This document shows, one piece after another, positions 24,576 to 32,078 of a DNA stretch of 64,000 nt. The translations under genes were made by a program, and so were the position numbers. The stretch lies in NCBI GenBank assembly GCA_035496935.1, contig DATJED010000018.1, forward strand, positions 124,001 to 188,000, in the 5' to 3' direction. How positions within the stretch are numbered: position 1 is the stretch's first letter; the number at the start of each line of letters is the position of its first letter. Origin of the DNA: Pseudopedobacter sp035496935. Its GTDB lineage: Bacteria > Bacteroidota > Bacteroidia > Sphingobacteriales > Sphingobacteriaceae. The notes beneath the pieces were generated by a model. The model ran no database searches. It worked only from the letters and a program-made list of their open reading frames with translations, and was not told where the DNA came from.

Positions 24576-26483
24576 ATGAGTTTTAAAATTTCGTCTATCG
24601 ACGAGTATAAAAAGGCGTACCAAAAAAGTGTTGAACAGCCAGAAGAGTTTTGGGCAGCAATTGCTGAAAACTTTCAATGGAAAAAGAAATGGGATAAGGT
24701 TTTAGATTGGAACTTTAAAGAACCAAAAATTGAATGGTTTAAAGGTGCCAAGCTAAATATTACCGAAAACTGTTTGGATAGGCACTTAAAAGACAAAGCG
24801 GACCAGCCGGCAATTATTTGGGAAGCAAACGATCCTAACGAACATCACCGGATTTTAACATACAAACAATTACATGAAAAAGTTTGTTTGTTTGCCAATG
24901 TTTTAAAAAGTAACGGCGTAAAAAAAGGCGATAGGGTGTGTATTTATATGCCTATGGTGCCTGAATTGGCTATTGCTGTTTTAGCCTGTGCCAGAATAGG
25001 TGCAATCCACTCGGTTGTCTTCGGGGGTTTTTCTGCACAGTCTATCGCAGATAGAATTAATGATGCGCAATGCGAAATGGTTATCACCGCAGATGGTGGA
25101 TTTAGAGGTGCTAAAGATATTCCTTTAAAAAACGTGATTGACGATGCATTGGTGCAATGCCCATCTGTTAAAACCGTAATTGTTTTAACGCGTACCAGAA
25201 CGCCGATATCAATGATAAAAGGTAGAGACAAGTGGTGGCAAGATGAAATCAACAAAGTGGAAACTCTGGGGCTGATAGACTGCCCGGCGGAAGAAATGGA
25301 CGCAGAAGACGAACTGTTCATTCTATACACATCGGGTTCAACCGGAAAACCAAAAGGGGTGGTGCATACCACTGCGGGTTATATGGTTTACACGGCCTAT
25401 ACCTTCCAAAACGTATTTCAATACCAGCCAGAAGATGTTTACTTCTGCACCGCAGATATCGGTTGGATTACAGGCCATTCCTATATTATTTACGGTCCGT
25501 TAGCACAAGGTGCCACAACTTTAATGTTTGAAGGTGTGCCAACTTATCCGGATGCAGGAAGATTTTGGGATATTGTAGATAAGTTTGAAGTAAATACTTT
25601 GTACACCGCACCAACAGCAATCCGCTCTTTAATGCAGTCGGGTTTGGATTATGTGAAGGATAAGGATTTGTCATCTTTAAAAGTATTAGGTTCTGTAGGT
25701 GAACCAATCAATGAGGAAGCGTGGCATTGGTATAACGATAATATCGGAAAAGGACGATGCCCAATTGTTGATACTTGGTGGCAAACTGAAAACGGAGGAA
25801 TCCTAATTTCTCCGATTGCCAACGTTACGCCGTTAAAGCCATGCTATGCAACCTTGCCACTCCCAGGTGTTCAGCCTGTTTTGGTAGACGAAAACGGACA
25901 AGTGATTGAAGGGAACGGCGTTTCTGGAAACCTTTGTATCAAATTTCCTTGGCCAGGGATGTTGCGTACCACTTATGGCGATCATGAACGTTGCAGGCAA
26001 ACTTATTTCTCCACTTACGAAAACATGTATTTTACTGGAGATGGTTGTTTAAGAGATGAGGATGGATATTATAGAATCACCGGTAGGGTAGATGACGTAA
26101 TTAATGTTTCGGGACACAGGATCGGAACTGCCGAGGTTGAAAATGCCATTAATATGTTTACAGATGTGGTAGAATCTGCGGTAGTGGGTTATCCTCATGA
26201 GATTAAAGGACAGGGAATTTACGCTTATGTGATTTTAGATAAATCTTCTGAAGATGAAGGATTAACAAGAAAAGATATCGCGATGACTGTTAGCCGTATC
26301 ATAGGAGCCATCGCAAAACCCGACAAAATTCAGTTTGTTACCGGTTTGCCTAAAACAAGATCGGGCAAAATTATGAGGAGAATATTGCGGAAAATAGCAG
26401 AGGGAGATATGGCCAACGTTGGCGATACCTCAACTTTACTTGATCCGGCAGTTGTAGATGATATTATTAAAGGGAAACTTTAG
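24576..26483 (+). CDS. acs: Acetyl-CoA synthetase
   Basis: Converts acetate, ATP and CoA to acetyl-CoA through acetyl-AMP. The 635-residue length is typical. Motifs: acetate-CoA ligase N-terminal domain with SIDEYKKAYQKSVEQPEEFW; AMP-binding core LYTSGSTGKPKGVVHT; WWQTENGG; and TGRVDDVINVSGHRIGTAEV. At the C-terminus the catalytic Lys region PKTRSGKIMRRILRKIA is the site of regulatory acetylation in relatives. It is a single transcription unit with a long upstream region. Confidence 0.96.
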   Translation: MSFKISSIDEYKKAYQKSVEQPEEFWAAIAENFQWKKKWDKVLDWNFKEPKIEWFKGAKLNITENCLDRHLKDKADQPAIIWEANDPNEHHRILTYKQLHEKVCLFANVLKSNGVKKGDRVCIYMPMVPELAIAVLACARIGAIHSVVFGGFSAQSIADRINDAQCEMVITADGGFRGAKDIPLKNVIDDALVQCPSVKTVIVLTRTRTPISMIKGRDKWWQDEINKVETLGLIDCPAEEMDAEDELFILYTSGSTGKPKGVVHTTAGYMVYTAYTFQNVFQYQPEDVYFCTADIGWITGHSYIIYGPLAQGATTLMFEGVPTYPDAGRFWDIVDKFEVNTLYTAPTAIRSLMQSGLDYVKDKDLSSLKVLGSVGEPINEEAWHWYNDNIGKGRCPIVDTWWQTENGGILISPIANVTPLKPCYATLPLPGVQPVLVDENGQVIEGNGVSGNLCIKFPWPGMLRTTYGDHERCRQTYFSTYENMYFTGDGCLRDEDGYYRITGRVDDVINVSGHRIGTAEVENAINMFTDVVESAVVGYPHEIKGQGIYAYVILDKSSEDEGLTRKDIAMTVSRIIGAIAKPDKIQFVTGLPKTRSGKIMRRILRKIAEGDMANVGDTSTLLDPAVVDDIIKGKL

Positions 26484-26488
26484 TTTAT

Positions 26489-26545
26489 AAGAAGCGAGAT
26501 ACAAGAGCCAAGAAGCAAGATACTGGATGTGAGCGTTAAGTGGAT
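26489..26545. repeat. Short dispersed repeat with CAAGAGCCAAGA core
   Basis: The sequence around GATACAAGAGCCAAGAAGCAA, just after acs, resembles the complement of about 30180-30215 upstream of lpxB (GATGCAAGAGCCAAGATACAA). The similarity runs over roughly 35 bases including ATGTGA. Sequence at about 26555-26612 looks like a loose inverted copy of it. It is non-coding. Confidence 0.45.
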
Positions 26546-26612
26546 AATCTTTTATTCCTTGCTCTTAGCTCTAAGTTTTCATGTTCTTGATTCTCCTAGT
26601 CTTGTCGCTTAC

Positions 26613-26628
26613 TTGGCATGAAGCTTGG
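26613..26628 (+). promoter_or_regulatory. Candidate sigma-54 (-24/-12) promoter for csbD
   Basis: TTGGCAT-GAAGC-TTGG: TTGGCAY, five bases, then TTG, close to the TGGCAC-N5-TTGC consensus. Transcription would start near 26640, about 35 bases before the CsbD start codon. Two more sites with the same pattern and spacing lie at 27035 and 40663. Confidence 0.55.
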
Positions 26629-26674
26629 ATAGTCTTAAGTAGTTAATCTATTATAAAATTAAAATACAGCTATC

Positions 26675-26860
26675 ATGGATAAGTTAGAATTTAAAGGAAC
26701 ATGGAATGAAGTTAAGGGAAAGGCGAAGCAAGCTTACGCTGATTTAACAGATGACGATTTAGCGTACGAAGAAGGAAAAGCAGATGAAACTGTTGGAAAG
26801 CTTCAACAGAAATTAGGAAAAACCAGAGACGAAGTTGTAGACTGGATCAAAGGTTTATAA
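26675..26860 (+). CDS. CsbD family stress-response protein
   Basis: A 61-residue acidic, predicted helical protein with the family pattern KFEGTWNEVKGKAKQAY, seen here as LEFKGTWNEVKGKAKQAYAD, then EGKADETVGKLQQKLGKTRD. CsbD proteins are induced under general stress in many bacteria; their molecular role is unknown. It stands alone, with a candidate sigma-54 promoter in front and a strong terminator behind, so it is likely a separately induced unit. Confidence 0.92.
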   Translation: MDKLEFKGTWNEVKGKAKQAYADLTDDDLAYEEGKADETVGKLQQKLGKTRDEVVDWIKGL

Positions 26861-26877
26861 GTAATGCCCTTTTTTGA

Positions 26878-26912
26878 ATGCCTCGGATTTAAAAAATCCG
26901 AGGCATTTTTTT
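26878..26912 (+). terminator. Rho-independent terminator after csbD
   Basis: A stem of about 13 bp, ATGCCTCGGATTT/AAATCCGAGGCAT, is followed by a T-run, 17 bp past the CsbD stop. Confidence 0.92.
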
Positions 26913-27034
26913 GTGTATTTATTTTTGGAAATAGTTGCTCTTTTTAAATTACAATACACCATAAAATTTAACTCATAAAGAGTAAATTCCTGTCTTGAGT
27001 GTGATTTGAGAAGCTTTTATTAAAAATAGAAATT

Positions 27035-27050
27035 TTGGCACTCACTTTGA
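27035..27050 (+). promoter_or_regulatory. Candidate sigma-54 promoter for a short transcript
   Basis: TTGGCAC-TCACT-TTGA. It matches the -24/-12 pattern except for the final C. The expected start site is at about 27061-27063, exactly where a hairpin begins. No recognised protein gene lies downstream on this strand before the convergent ClC gene. Confidence 0.5.
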
Positions 27051-27060
27051 TATTGGTTAA

Positions 27061-27142
27061 ATGTCTTTGACGAAGAGACATTTCATACGTTTAGGTTTAG
27101 GTTTAGTAAAGAGGAAGCGCCCATCGTTTCCTCTTTCTTTTT
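27061..27142 (+). ncRNA. Candidate small RNA (or leaderless 39-codon ORF)
   Basis: A compact unit: a 5' hairpin ATGTCT...AGACAT (27061-27081), three tandem GTTTAG hexamers (27089-27106) in a probable single-stranded linker, then a 9 bp terminator hairpin AAAGAGGAA/TTCCTCTTT (27108-27136) with a T-rich tail. It sits just after a candidate sigma-54 promoter and in a 334 bp gap without a known gene. The same strand can be read as a 39-codon ORF from ATG 27061 to TAA 27180 (MSLTKRHFIRLGLGLVKRKR at its start). That reading runs through the hairpins and has no recognised homologue. Confidence 0.4.
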
Positions 27143-27194
27143 TATCAAATTTTAATAATAGATTAGGCCAATGTATATAAATTAAAGTGCAAAA

Positions 27195-28985
27195 CTATTT
27201 ACTAAACAACAAATCCGGGTTACTTAAATACTGGTTATAAATTGTAAGTAATTTGTATTTAGATACATAAGCCATTACTTGGTTGTTCTTTTGCACCAGT
27301 AGGTGTTCCTCTTTTATGATAGACGGTTTATTGGACAATTTTTTACGGAGAGCGGTAAACTCAACAACCTCAAAATCTGTATCCATAATTTCTTTAGCCG
27401 TTTTTATGTCGTAAGCCTCAAAATCTTTCAAAAGCGTACGCAAAGTTTTAAGCTCAATAATTCCTACCACTTTATTTTCGGCGTTAGTTACTGGTACTAT
27501 AGCATGTGCGTAAACAGAAAAATGCTCAATAATATTCCTCAGCTTATCGTCTTCATTCACAAAATCGTTAATGGGCTCTATGATATCATTTAAATTTATT
27601 TGATTGATGATGAACTTTTCCATTTTTATAGTTCCATGTCCGGCAGAAACCAGTGGATTTACCTTGTCGAAATAATTTTTAACGGTGTAAGCCACTGCGG
27701 TTACAATCATCAGCGGGACAATAATTGCGTAACTTTCGGTAGTATCGGCTATTAAAAAAATGGCCGTTACCGGAGCCCGCATTACACAGGCAAAAGTGGC
27801 CGCCATCCCTAAAAACACAAAAGTATTCGGGGCTAAGCCTGCTAAATCTCCCGAGATTACAAAAACGGTTTTAAACACCAAATAACCAACTAAACCTCCG
27901 GCCACTAGAGAAGGTGCAAAATAACCTCCTTCTCCGCCAGAAGCTAAACTTAAACCAGTTGTAATTGGTCTCAGCAATAGCAAAACAAAAATTAGTATTA
28001 AACCATTAAAAGGCTGGAAGATAGGATTGGCTAAAAAAGAATGTTTCCAAAGCATGGGTTCCTGTCCGTGTAAAAGTTTATTGATAGAAACATAACCTTC
28101 GCCGTAAAGTGAGGGAAAAAATAAGATTAAAGCGCCTAATACAGAGCCTCCTGCCAGAGCAATTACCCAAGGATTTCCCAATCGGGCCAATTTCCGAAAG
28201 CAAAAGCTATACGCTTTTACCATGTATGTAGCGGTTAAAACCCCCGCAATGCCAATGATAATAACGTAAGGCAAACTTTGGTACGAAAACTCATTTATGT
28301 GAACATCAAATCTTAGATTTTCGCCCATAATAAGCTCGAACAAAATTTTACCTGCGGCAGAAGAAATCAATAATGGAATTAATAACGAGGGAGTAAAGCC
28401 CGGCAAAACCACTTCCAGAGCAAATAAAAACCCACCGATAGGCGCATTGTACATTGCCGAAATCCCTGATGCCGTTCCGCAACCGATGAGCAAAGTGCGT
28501 AACTTATAACTTAATCCTAATCTTTTGCCCAGGTTTGAGCCTATGGAAGCGCCCGAAGTAATAATCGCCGATTCCATACCGGAGCTCCCTCCAAAAGCAA
28601 TGGTAATGGCTGCGCTGATTACTTTGGTGTAAATAAGCCTGAGTTTTATAAATGATTGATGATTTTCTATCGCATCAATCACATTGCGCATTCCTTTAAA
28701 ATACGTTGTTGTTTTAAAAGCCGTTTGGTTAAGCAAATTAACCAATAACAATCCCACTAAGGGCACTAAAAACAAAACGTAGCCAGGGAAAAAACTGACC
28801 GCATAATTTTCAATACCGTAAGTAATTTGCTTAATTATAATTGCTGCCAAACCCACCGTTAAGCCCACAATAATACTCAGTAAAATAACCGTGAAATTCT
28901 TGTCTTTTTGTTGCTCAACAATCTGCCCTAGTTTTATCCTTAGCTTTTTTAACTTTGTAAAATAGTGACTGCTGATTTTAGGCAT
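27195..28985 (-). CDS. ClC family chloride channel/antiporter with CBS domains
   Basis: Integral membrane ClC protein of about 596 residues from the chosen start MPKISSHYFTKLKKL; an ATG 42 bases further upstream would overlap surE. Ten or more hydrophobic segments are visible. Family signatures: GGSSGMESAI, aligning with GREGP and keeping the gating Glu; YNAPIGGFLFALE; and GGEGGYFAPSLVAGGLVG. A cytoplasmic C-terminal pair of CBS domains (about 455-590) has IVPVTNAENKVVGIIELKTL. It could be a channel or a Cl/H exchanger. It is divergent from surE with only 26 bp between starts. Confidence 0.92.
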   Translation of the reverse strand: MPKISSHYFTKLKKLRIKLGQIVEQQKDKNFTVILLSIIVGLTVGLAAIIIKQITYGIENYAVSFFPGYVLFLVPLVGLLLVNLLNQTAFKTTTYFKGMRNVIDAIENHQSFIKLRLIYTKVISAAITIAFGGSSGMESAIITSGASIGSNLGKRLGLSYKLRTLLIGCGTASGISAMYNAPIGGFLFALEVVLPGFTPSLLIPLLISSAAGKILFELIMGENLRFDVHINEFSYQSLPYVIIIGIAGVLTATYMVKAYSFCFRKLARLGNPWVIALAGGSVLGALILFFPSLYGEGYVSINKLLHGQEPMLWKHSFLANPIFQPFNGLILIFVLLLLRPITTGLSLASGGEGGYFAPSLVAGGLVGYLVFKTVFVISGDLAGLAPNTFVFLGMAATFACVMRAPVTAIFLIADTTESYAIIVPLMIVTAVAYTVKNYFDKVNPLVSAGHGTIKMEKFIINQINLNDIIEPINDFVNEDDKLRNIIEHFSVYAHAIVPVTNAENKVVGIIELKTLRTLLKDFEAYDIKTAKEIMDTDFEVVEFTALRKKLSNKPSIIKEEHLLVQKNNQVMAYVSKYKLLTIYNQYLSNPDLLFSK

Positions 28986-29011
28986 AACGTAATTATACAA
29001 AATAGATACCA

Positions 29012-29785
29012 ATGAGCAAAAAACCAAGAATATTGGTGGTAAACGATGACGGCATTACCGCACCCGGAATAAAAGCTTTGATAGAAGTTGCAAAACAAAT
29101 TGGCGATGTAACTGTGGTTGCGCCTGATGGGCCGCAATCTGGGATGGGCCATGCCATTACCATAGGCAAACCTTTGCGTTTGGATAAAGTTAATTTATAC
29201 GAGGGTATTGAGATGTATAAGTCTTCTGGAACGCCAGTTGATTGTGTGAAATTGGCTGTTAATAAAATTTTTAAAGGTCAAAAGCCCGATTTATGTATCT
29301 CTGGAATTAATCACGGGCTCAACAATTCTATCAATGTTATTTATTCTGGCACCATGTCGGCGGCTGTTGAAGGAGCAATTGAAAGCATTCCGTCTATCGG
29401 TTTTTCTTTAGATGATTTTACTTGGGACGCAGATTTTGAGCCTTGCAAGCAGTATGTTAAAGAGATTTGTTTGCAAACGCTGAAGAACGGATTGCCACCG
29501 GGCGTATTGTTAAATGTGAATTTTCCTAACCAAACGGCTCCAATAAAAGGCATTAAAATTTGCCGGCAAGCAAACGCCAAATGGGCAGAAGAATTTGACG
29601 AGCGAAAAGATCCGCACAACCGAGATTATTACTGGTTAACAGGAGTTTTCCAAAACAACGATAAAGGCGAGGATTCTGACGTTTGGGCATTAAATAATCA
29701 TTACGTATCCGTGGTTCCCGTTCAGTTTGATATGACGGCGCACCACGCAATTTCTACTTTAAATGGCTGGAATTTCAATGTTTAA
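29012..29785 (+). CDS. surE: 5'/3'-nucleotidase SurE
   Basis: Metal-dependent phosphatase that dephosphorylates nucleoside monophosphates. The 257-residue protein has the N-terminal metal-binding motif RILVVNDDGITAPGIKAL, then VVAPDGPQSGMGHAIT, SGTPVDCVKLA and SGINHGLNNSINVIYSGTMS, all typical. It is followed by a small membrane protein gene whose start overlaps its end, then lpxB. Confidence 0.95.
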   Translation: MSKKPRILVVNDDGITAPGIKALIEVAKQIGDVTVVAPDGPQSGMGHAITIGKPLRLDKVNLYEGIEMYKSSGTPVDCVKLAVNKIFKGQKPDLCISGINHGLNNSINVIYSGTMSAAVEGAIESIPSIGFSLDDFTWDADFEPCKQYVKEICLQTLKNGLPPGVLLNVNFPNQTAPIKGIKICRQANAKWAEEFDERKDPHNRDYYWLTGVFQNNDKGEDSDVWALNNHYVSVVPVQFDMTAHHAISTLNGWNFNV

Positions 29786-30038
29786 AAAAGATAGTGTTTG
29801 GCTGGGGTTAGGTATAGGCCTGGTGCTTCCTGCAATTGCTTTTTTCATAGTGGAAGTCATTAAAAAGAATTTGGTTTTTTTGCAAAAAGACGATTTGTTG
29901 TATATCGGTTGCGTAGCACTCAATATGCTTTTGTTAAAGTATTTCTATAAAAAAGATATGGAAGCCACGGCTAAAGGCGTTATATCTGCAACTTTTGTAT
30001 GTGCGTTTATTTTCTTTTTTTATAAGTTTAATAAGTAG
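29778..30038 (+). CDS. Small membrane protein of unknown function
   Basis: An 86-residue protein (from MFKKDSVWLG; an ATG 15 bases upstream is also possible) with three predicted membrane segments: about 8-27 (LGLGIGLVLPAIAFFIV), 41-58 (YIGCVALNMLLLKYF) and 66-82 (VISATFVCAFIFFFYKF). It has a short Lys-rich end. No family is recognised with certainty. It overlaps the surE stop by 8 bp and precedes lpxB by about 200 bp, so it is co-transcribed with surE. Confidence 0.72.
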   Translation: MFKKDSVWLGLGIGLVLPAIAFFIVEVIKKNLVFLQKDDLLYIGCVALNMLLLKYFYKKDMEATAKGVISATFVCAFIFFFYKFNK

Positions 30039-30179
30039 GGGGAAGATGATTTGGGCGTTTTGATTCCGAAGAAAAATCGAATCAACCGGGCCTTTCGCTG
30101 TATCTTTTTTTGCTACTTGTAAAATGGTAAGTGCAAAAAAAGGATGCCGCTTCAATCCCTAACGCAAATCACTCAAATT

Positions 30180-30215
30180 TATCCGTTCACATAAGTTCTT
30201 GTATCTTGGCTCTTG
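30180..30215. repeat. Second copy of the CAAGAGCCAAGA repeat (inverted)
   Basis: CTTGTATCTTGGCTCTTGCATC is the complement of the motif at about 26489. It lies about 25 bp before lpxB. TATCTTGG within it also resembles a -7 element, so part of the similarity could reflect promoter function. Confidence 0.4.
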
Positions 30216-30235
30216 CATCCCATATCTAACAAAAA

Positions 30236-31342
30236 ATGAAATACTACCTTATAGCCGGTGAAGCATCCGGAGATTTACACGGTTCAAACCTGATGAAAAC
30301 TTTGAAAACGGTTGATCCAGCGCCAAAATTCAGATTTTACGGTGGCGATTTAATGCAAGCACAGGGCGGTACTTTGGTAAAGCATTATGCCGATATGGCT
30401 TTCATGGGTTTTTTGGAAGTCGCAATGAATTTGCGTACCATCTTGAAAAACCTTAAAAAATGCAAGGAAGACATTTTAGCGCATCGCCCTGATGTTTTGG
30501 TACTAATTGATTTTCCGGGTTTTAATTTAAAGGTAGCCAAATTTGCAAAAGAACAGGGGATTAAGGTTTATTATTACATTTCCCCCAAGGTTTGGGCGTG
30601 GAACCAAAAACGGGTGCTCAAAATAAAGAGAGATGTGGACCAGATGTTCTGTATTTTGCCGTTTGAGGTTGATTTTTACCACAAATGGGGGATGGAAGTG
30701 GATTATGTTGGCAATCCTTTATTGGATGCAAAAGAGGCTTTTACTGCGAACCCAAAATTCAGAGCAGAAAACAATTTATCGGATAAACCGATTATCGCTT
30801 TATTGCCCGGGAGCCGAAAACAGGAGCTAAATTATATTTTACCCGATATGCTGTCTGTGATTCCATCATTTCCTGCTTACCAGTTTGTCATTGCCGGAGC
30901 GCCTTCGTTTACAGCAGCTTTTTATCAGCAATATACCCAAGGCTTAAATATCCCAATTGTTTTCAATGCTACCTATGATTTGTTGAATGTAGCAGAAGCC
31001 GCATTGGTGGCATCGGGAACTGCAACACTTGAAACTGCATTATTTAAAGTTCCACAAGTGGTGCTTTATAAAGGCAACGCAATTTCTATTGGTATTGCCA
31101 GAATGTTAGTGAAAATTAGGTTTATTTCTTTGGTAAACTTAATTATGGATAGCAAAACCGTTACGGAACTTATTCAGGAAGAGTGTAATGTTACCATGAT
31201 TTCTAAAGAATTAGGTGATATTTTGAGTACGCCAAAAAGAACGGCGATGCTAAATAATTACGAAATTTTAGCAGAAAAAATGGGCTCGGCTGGCGCATCA
31301 GAAAAAACAGCAAAATTGATTTACAAGTATTTAAAATTGTAG
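30236..31342 (+). CDS. lpxB: Lipid-A-disaccharide synthase
   Basis: GT19 glycosyltransferase of lipid A synthesis. It joins UDP-diacylglucosamine and lipid X at the inner membrane. The 368-residue protein has the family start YYLIAGEASGDLHGSNLM, then RFYGGDLMQAQG, DFPGFNLKVAKFAKEQGIKV, YYISPKVWAWNQKR, LLPGSRKQELNYILP and ASGTATLETALFKVPQVVLYK. Length and motifs are normal. It confirms a Gram-negative envelope. Confidence 0.96.
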   Translation: MKYYLIAGEASGDLHGSNLMKTLKTVDPAPKFRFYGGDLMQAQGGTLVKHYADMAFMGFLEVAMNLRTILKNLKKCKEDILAHRPDVLVLIDFPGFNLKVAKFAKEQGIKVYYYISPKVWAWNQKRVLKIKRDVDQMFCILPFEVDFYHKWGMEVDYVGNPLLDAKEAFTANPKFRAENNLSDKPIIALLPGSRKQELNYILPDMLSVIPSFPAYQFVIAGAPSFTAAFYQQYTQGLNIPIVFNATYDLLNVAEAALVASGTATLETALFKVPQVVLYKGNAISIGIARMLVKIRFISLVNLIMDSKTVTELIQEECNVTMISKELGDILSTPKRTAMLNNYEILAEKMGSAGASEKTAKLIYKYLKL

Positions 31343-31452
31343 TCGTATTTGAAATTCGAGCAACATTTTGTTAAACCTGAAACTGGAGGCTATGATTTTT
31401 TGCTTACTTATTCAATAATGCTTCAGTAGCATAAATAAAAAATACAGTCATT

Positions 31453-31956
31453 ATGGAAATATACCAACATCAACTCATTGAAACCTTACTGGTTTTATTG
31501 GGTTATATTGTAATTTATTACGTCAATAAAGGCTTTGTTAATAATTCTCTAAAGCAAACGCATGTACATCGTGGTAGACGAAAGATGATTATTAGGGCTG
31601 TACAGTTACTGTCTTTTATTGCGGCTATCGTTTTGTTGGCGGCAATTTGGGGAGTACAGCGAGAAGATGTTGCAGTTTTTATAGGCGCCATTTTAACAGC
31701 TTTGGGTATTGCTTTTTTTGCACAATGGTCGTTGCTTTCAAATGTTACTTCAAGCGTATTACTGTTTTTTAATCACCCAATGAAAATAGGTGATACCATA
31801 AAAATTTTAGATAAAGATTTTCCTTACGAAGGTGAAATATCTGACCTAACGTATTTTTTTATTCATATTAAAACGGCAGAGGGTGAGATAATTACCGTTC
31901 CAAACTCTCTTTTACTTCAAAAAGCGGTGTTAATTGTTGAGAAAGATGATCTTTAA
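31453..31956 (+). CDS. Short MscS-like mechanosensitive channel protein
   Basis: 167 residues. Three hydrophobic segments (about 10-27, 47-68 and 72-98) are followed by the small beta domain of MscS channels: SNVTSSVLLFFNHPMKIGDTIKI, FPYEGEISDLTYFFIHIKT and EIITVPNSLLLQKAV. It is about 120 residues shorter than E. coli MscS because it lacks the C-terminal alpha/beta cage. Such short forms are common in Bacteroidota. It would protect against osmotic downshock by opening under membrane tension. Confidence 0.87.
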   Translation: MEIYQHQLIETLLVLLGYIVIYYVNKGFVNNSLKQTHVHRGRRKMIIRAVQLLSFIAAIVLLAAIWGVQREDVAVFIGAILTALGIAFFAQWSLLSNVTSSVLLFFNHPMKIGDTIKILDKDFPYEGEISDLTYFFIHIKTAEGEIITVPNSLLLQKAVLIVEKDDL

Positions 31957-32027
31957 AGCAAAGCCATTTATAAAAGCTTTAAGGCATAAGATATTTTACA
32001 GACAAAATTCCTATATATTTTTGCAAA

Positions 32028-32058
32028 GAAAAAGGCTAAACCTTATGATTTAGCCTTT
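32028..32058 (-). terminator. Terminator after gldJ
   Basis: A 10 bp stem AAAGGCTAAA/TTTAGCCTTT has a T-rich tail on the - strand side, 21 bp past the gldJ stop. Confidence 0.82.
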
Positions 32059-32078
32059 CGCATTATACAATTAAATAA

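Noticed and set aside
29934..30155. A 73-codon - strand frame after the small membrane protein gene
   Set aside because: It overlaps the membrane protein gene antisense and shows no recognisable protein pattern.
30245..30300. GGTTCAAACC resembling a tRNA T-loop
   Set aside because: It lies inside the lpxB coding frame and no acceptor or anticodon arm can be formed.
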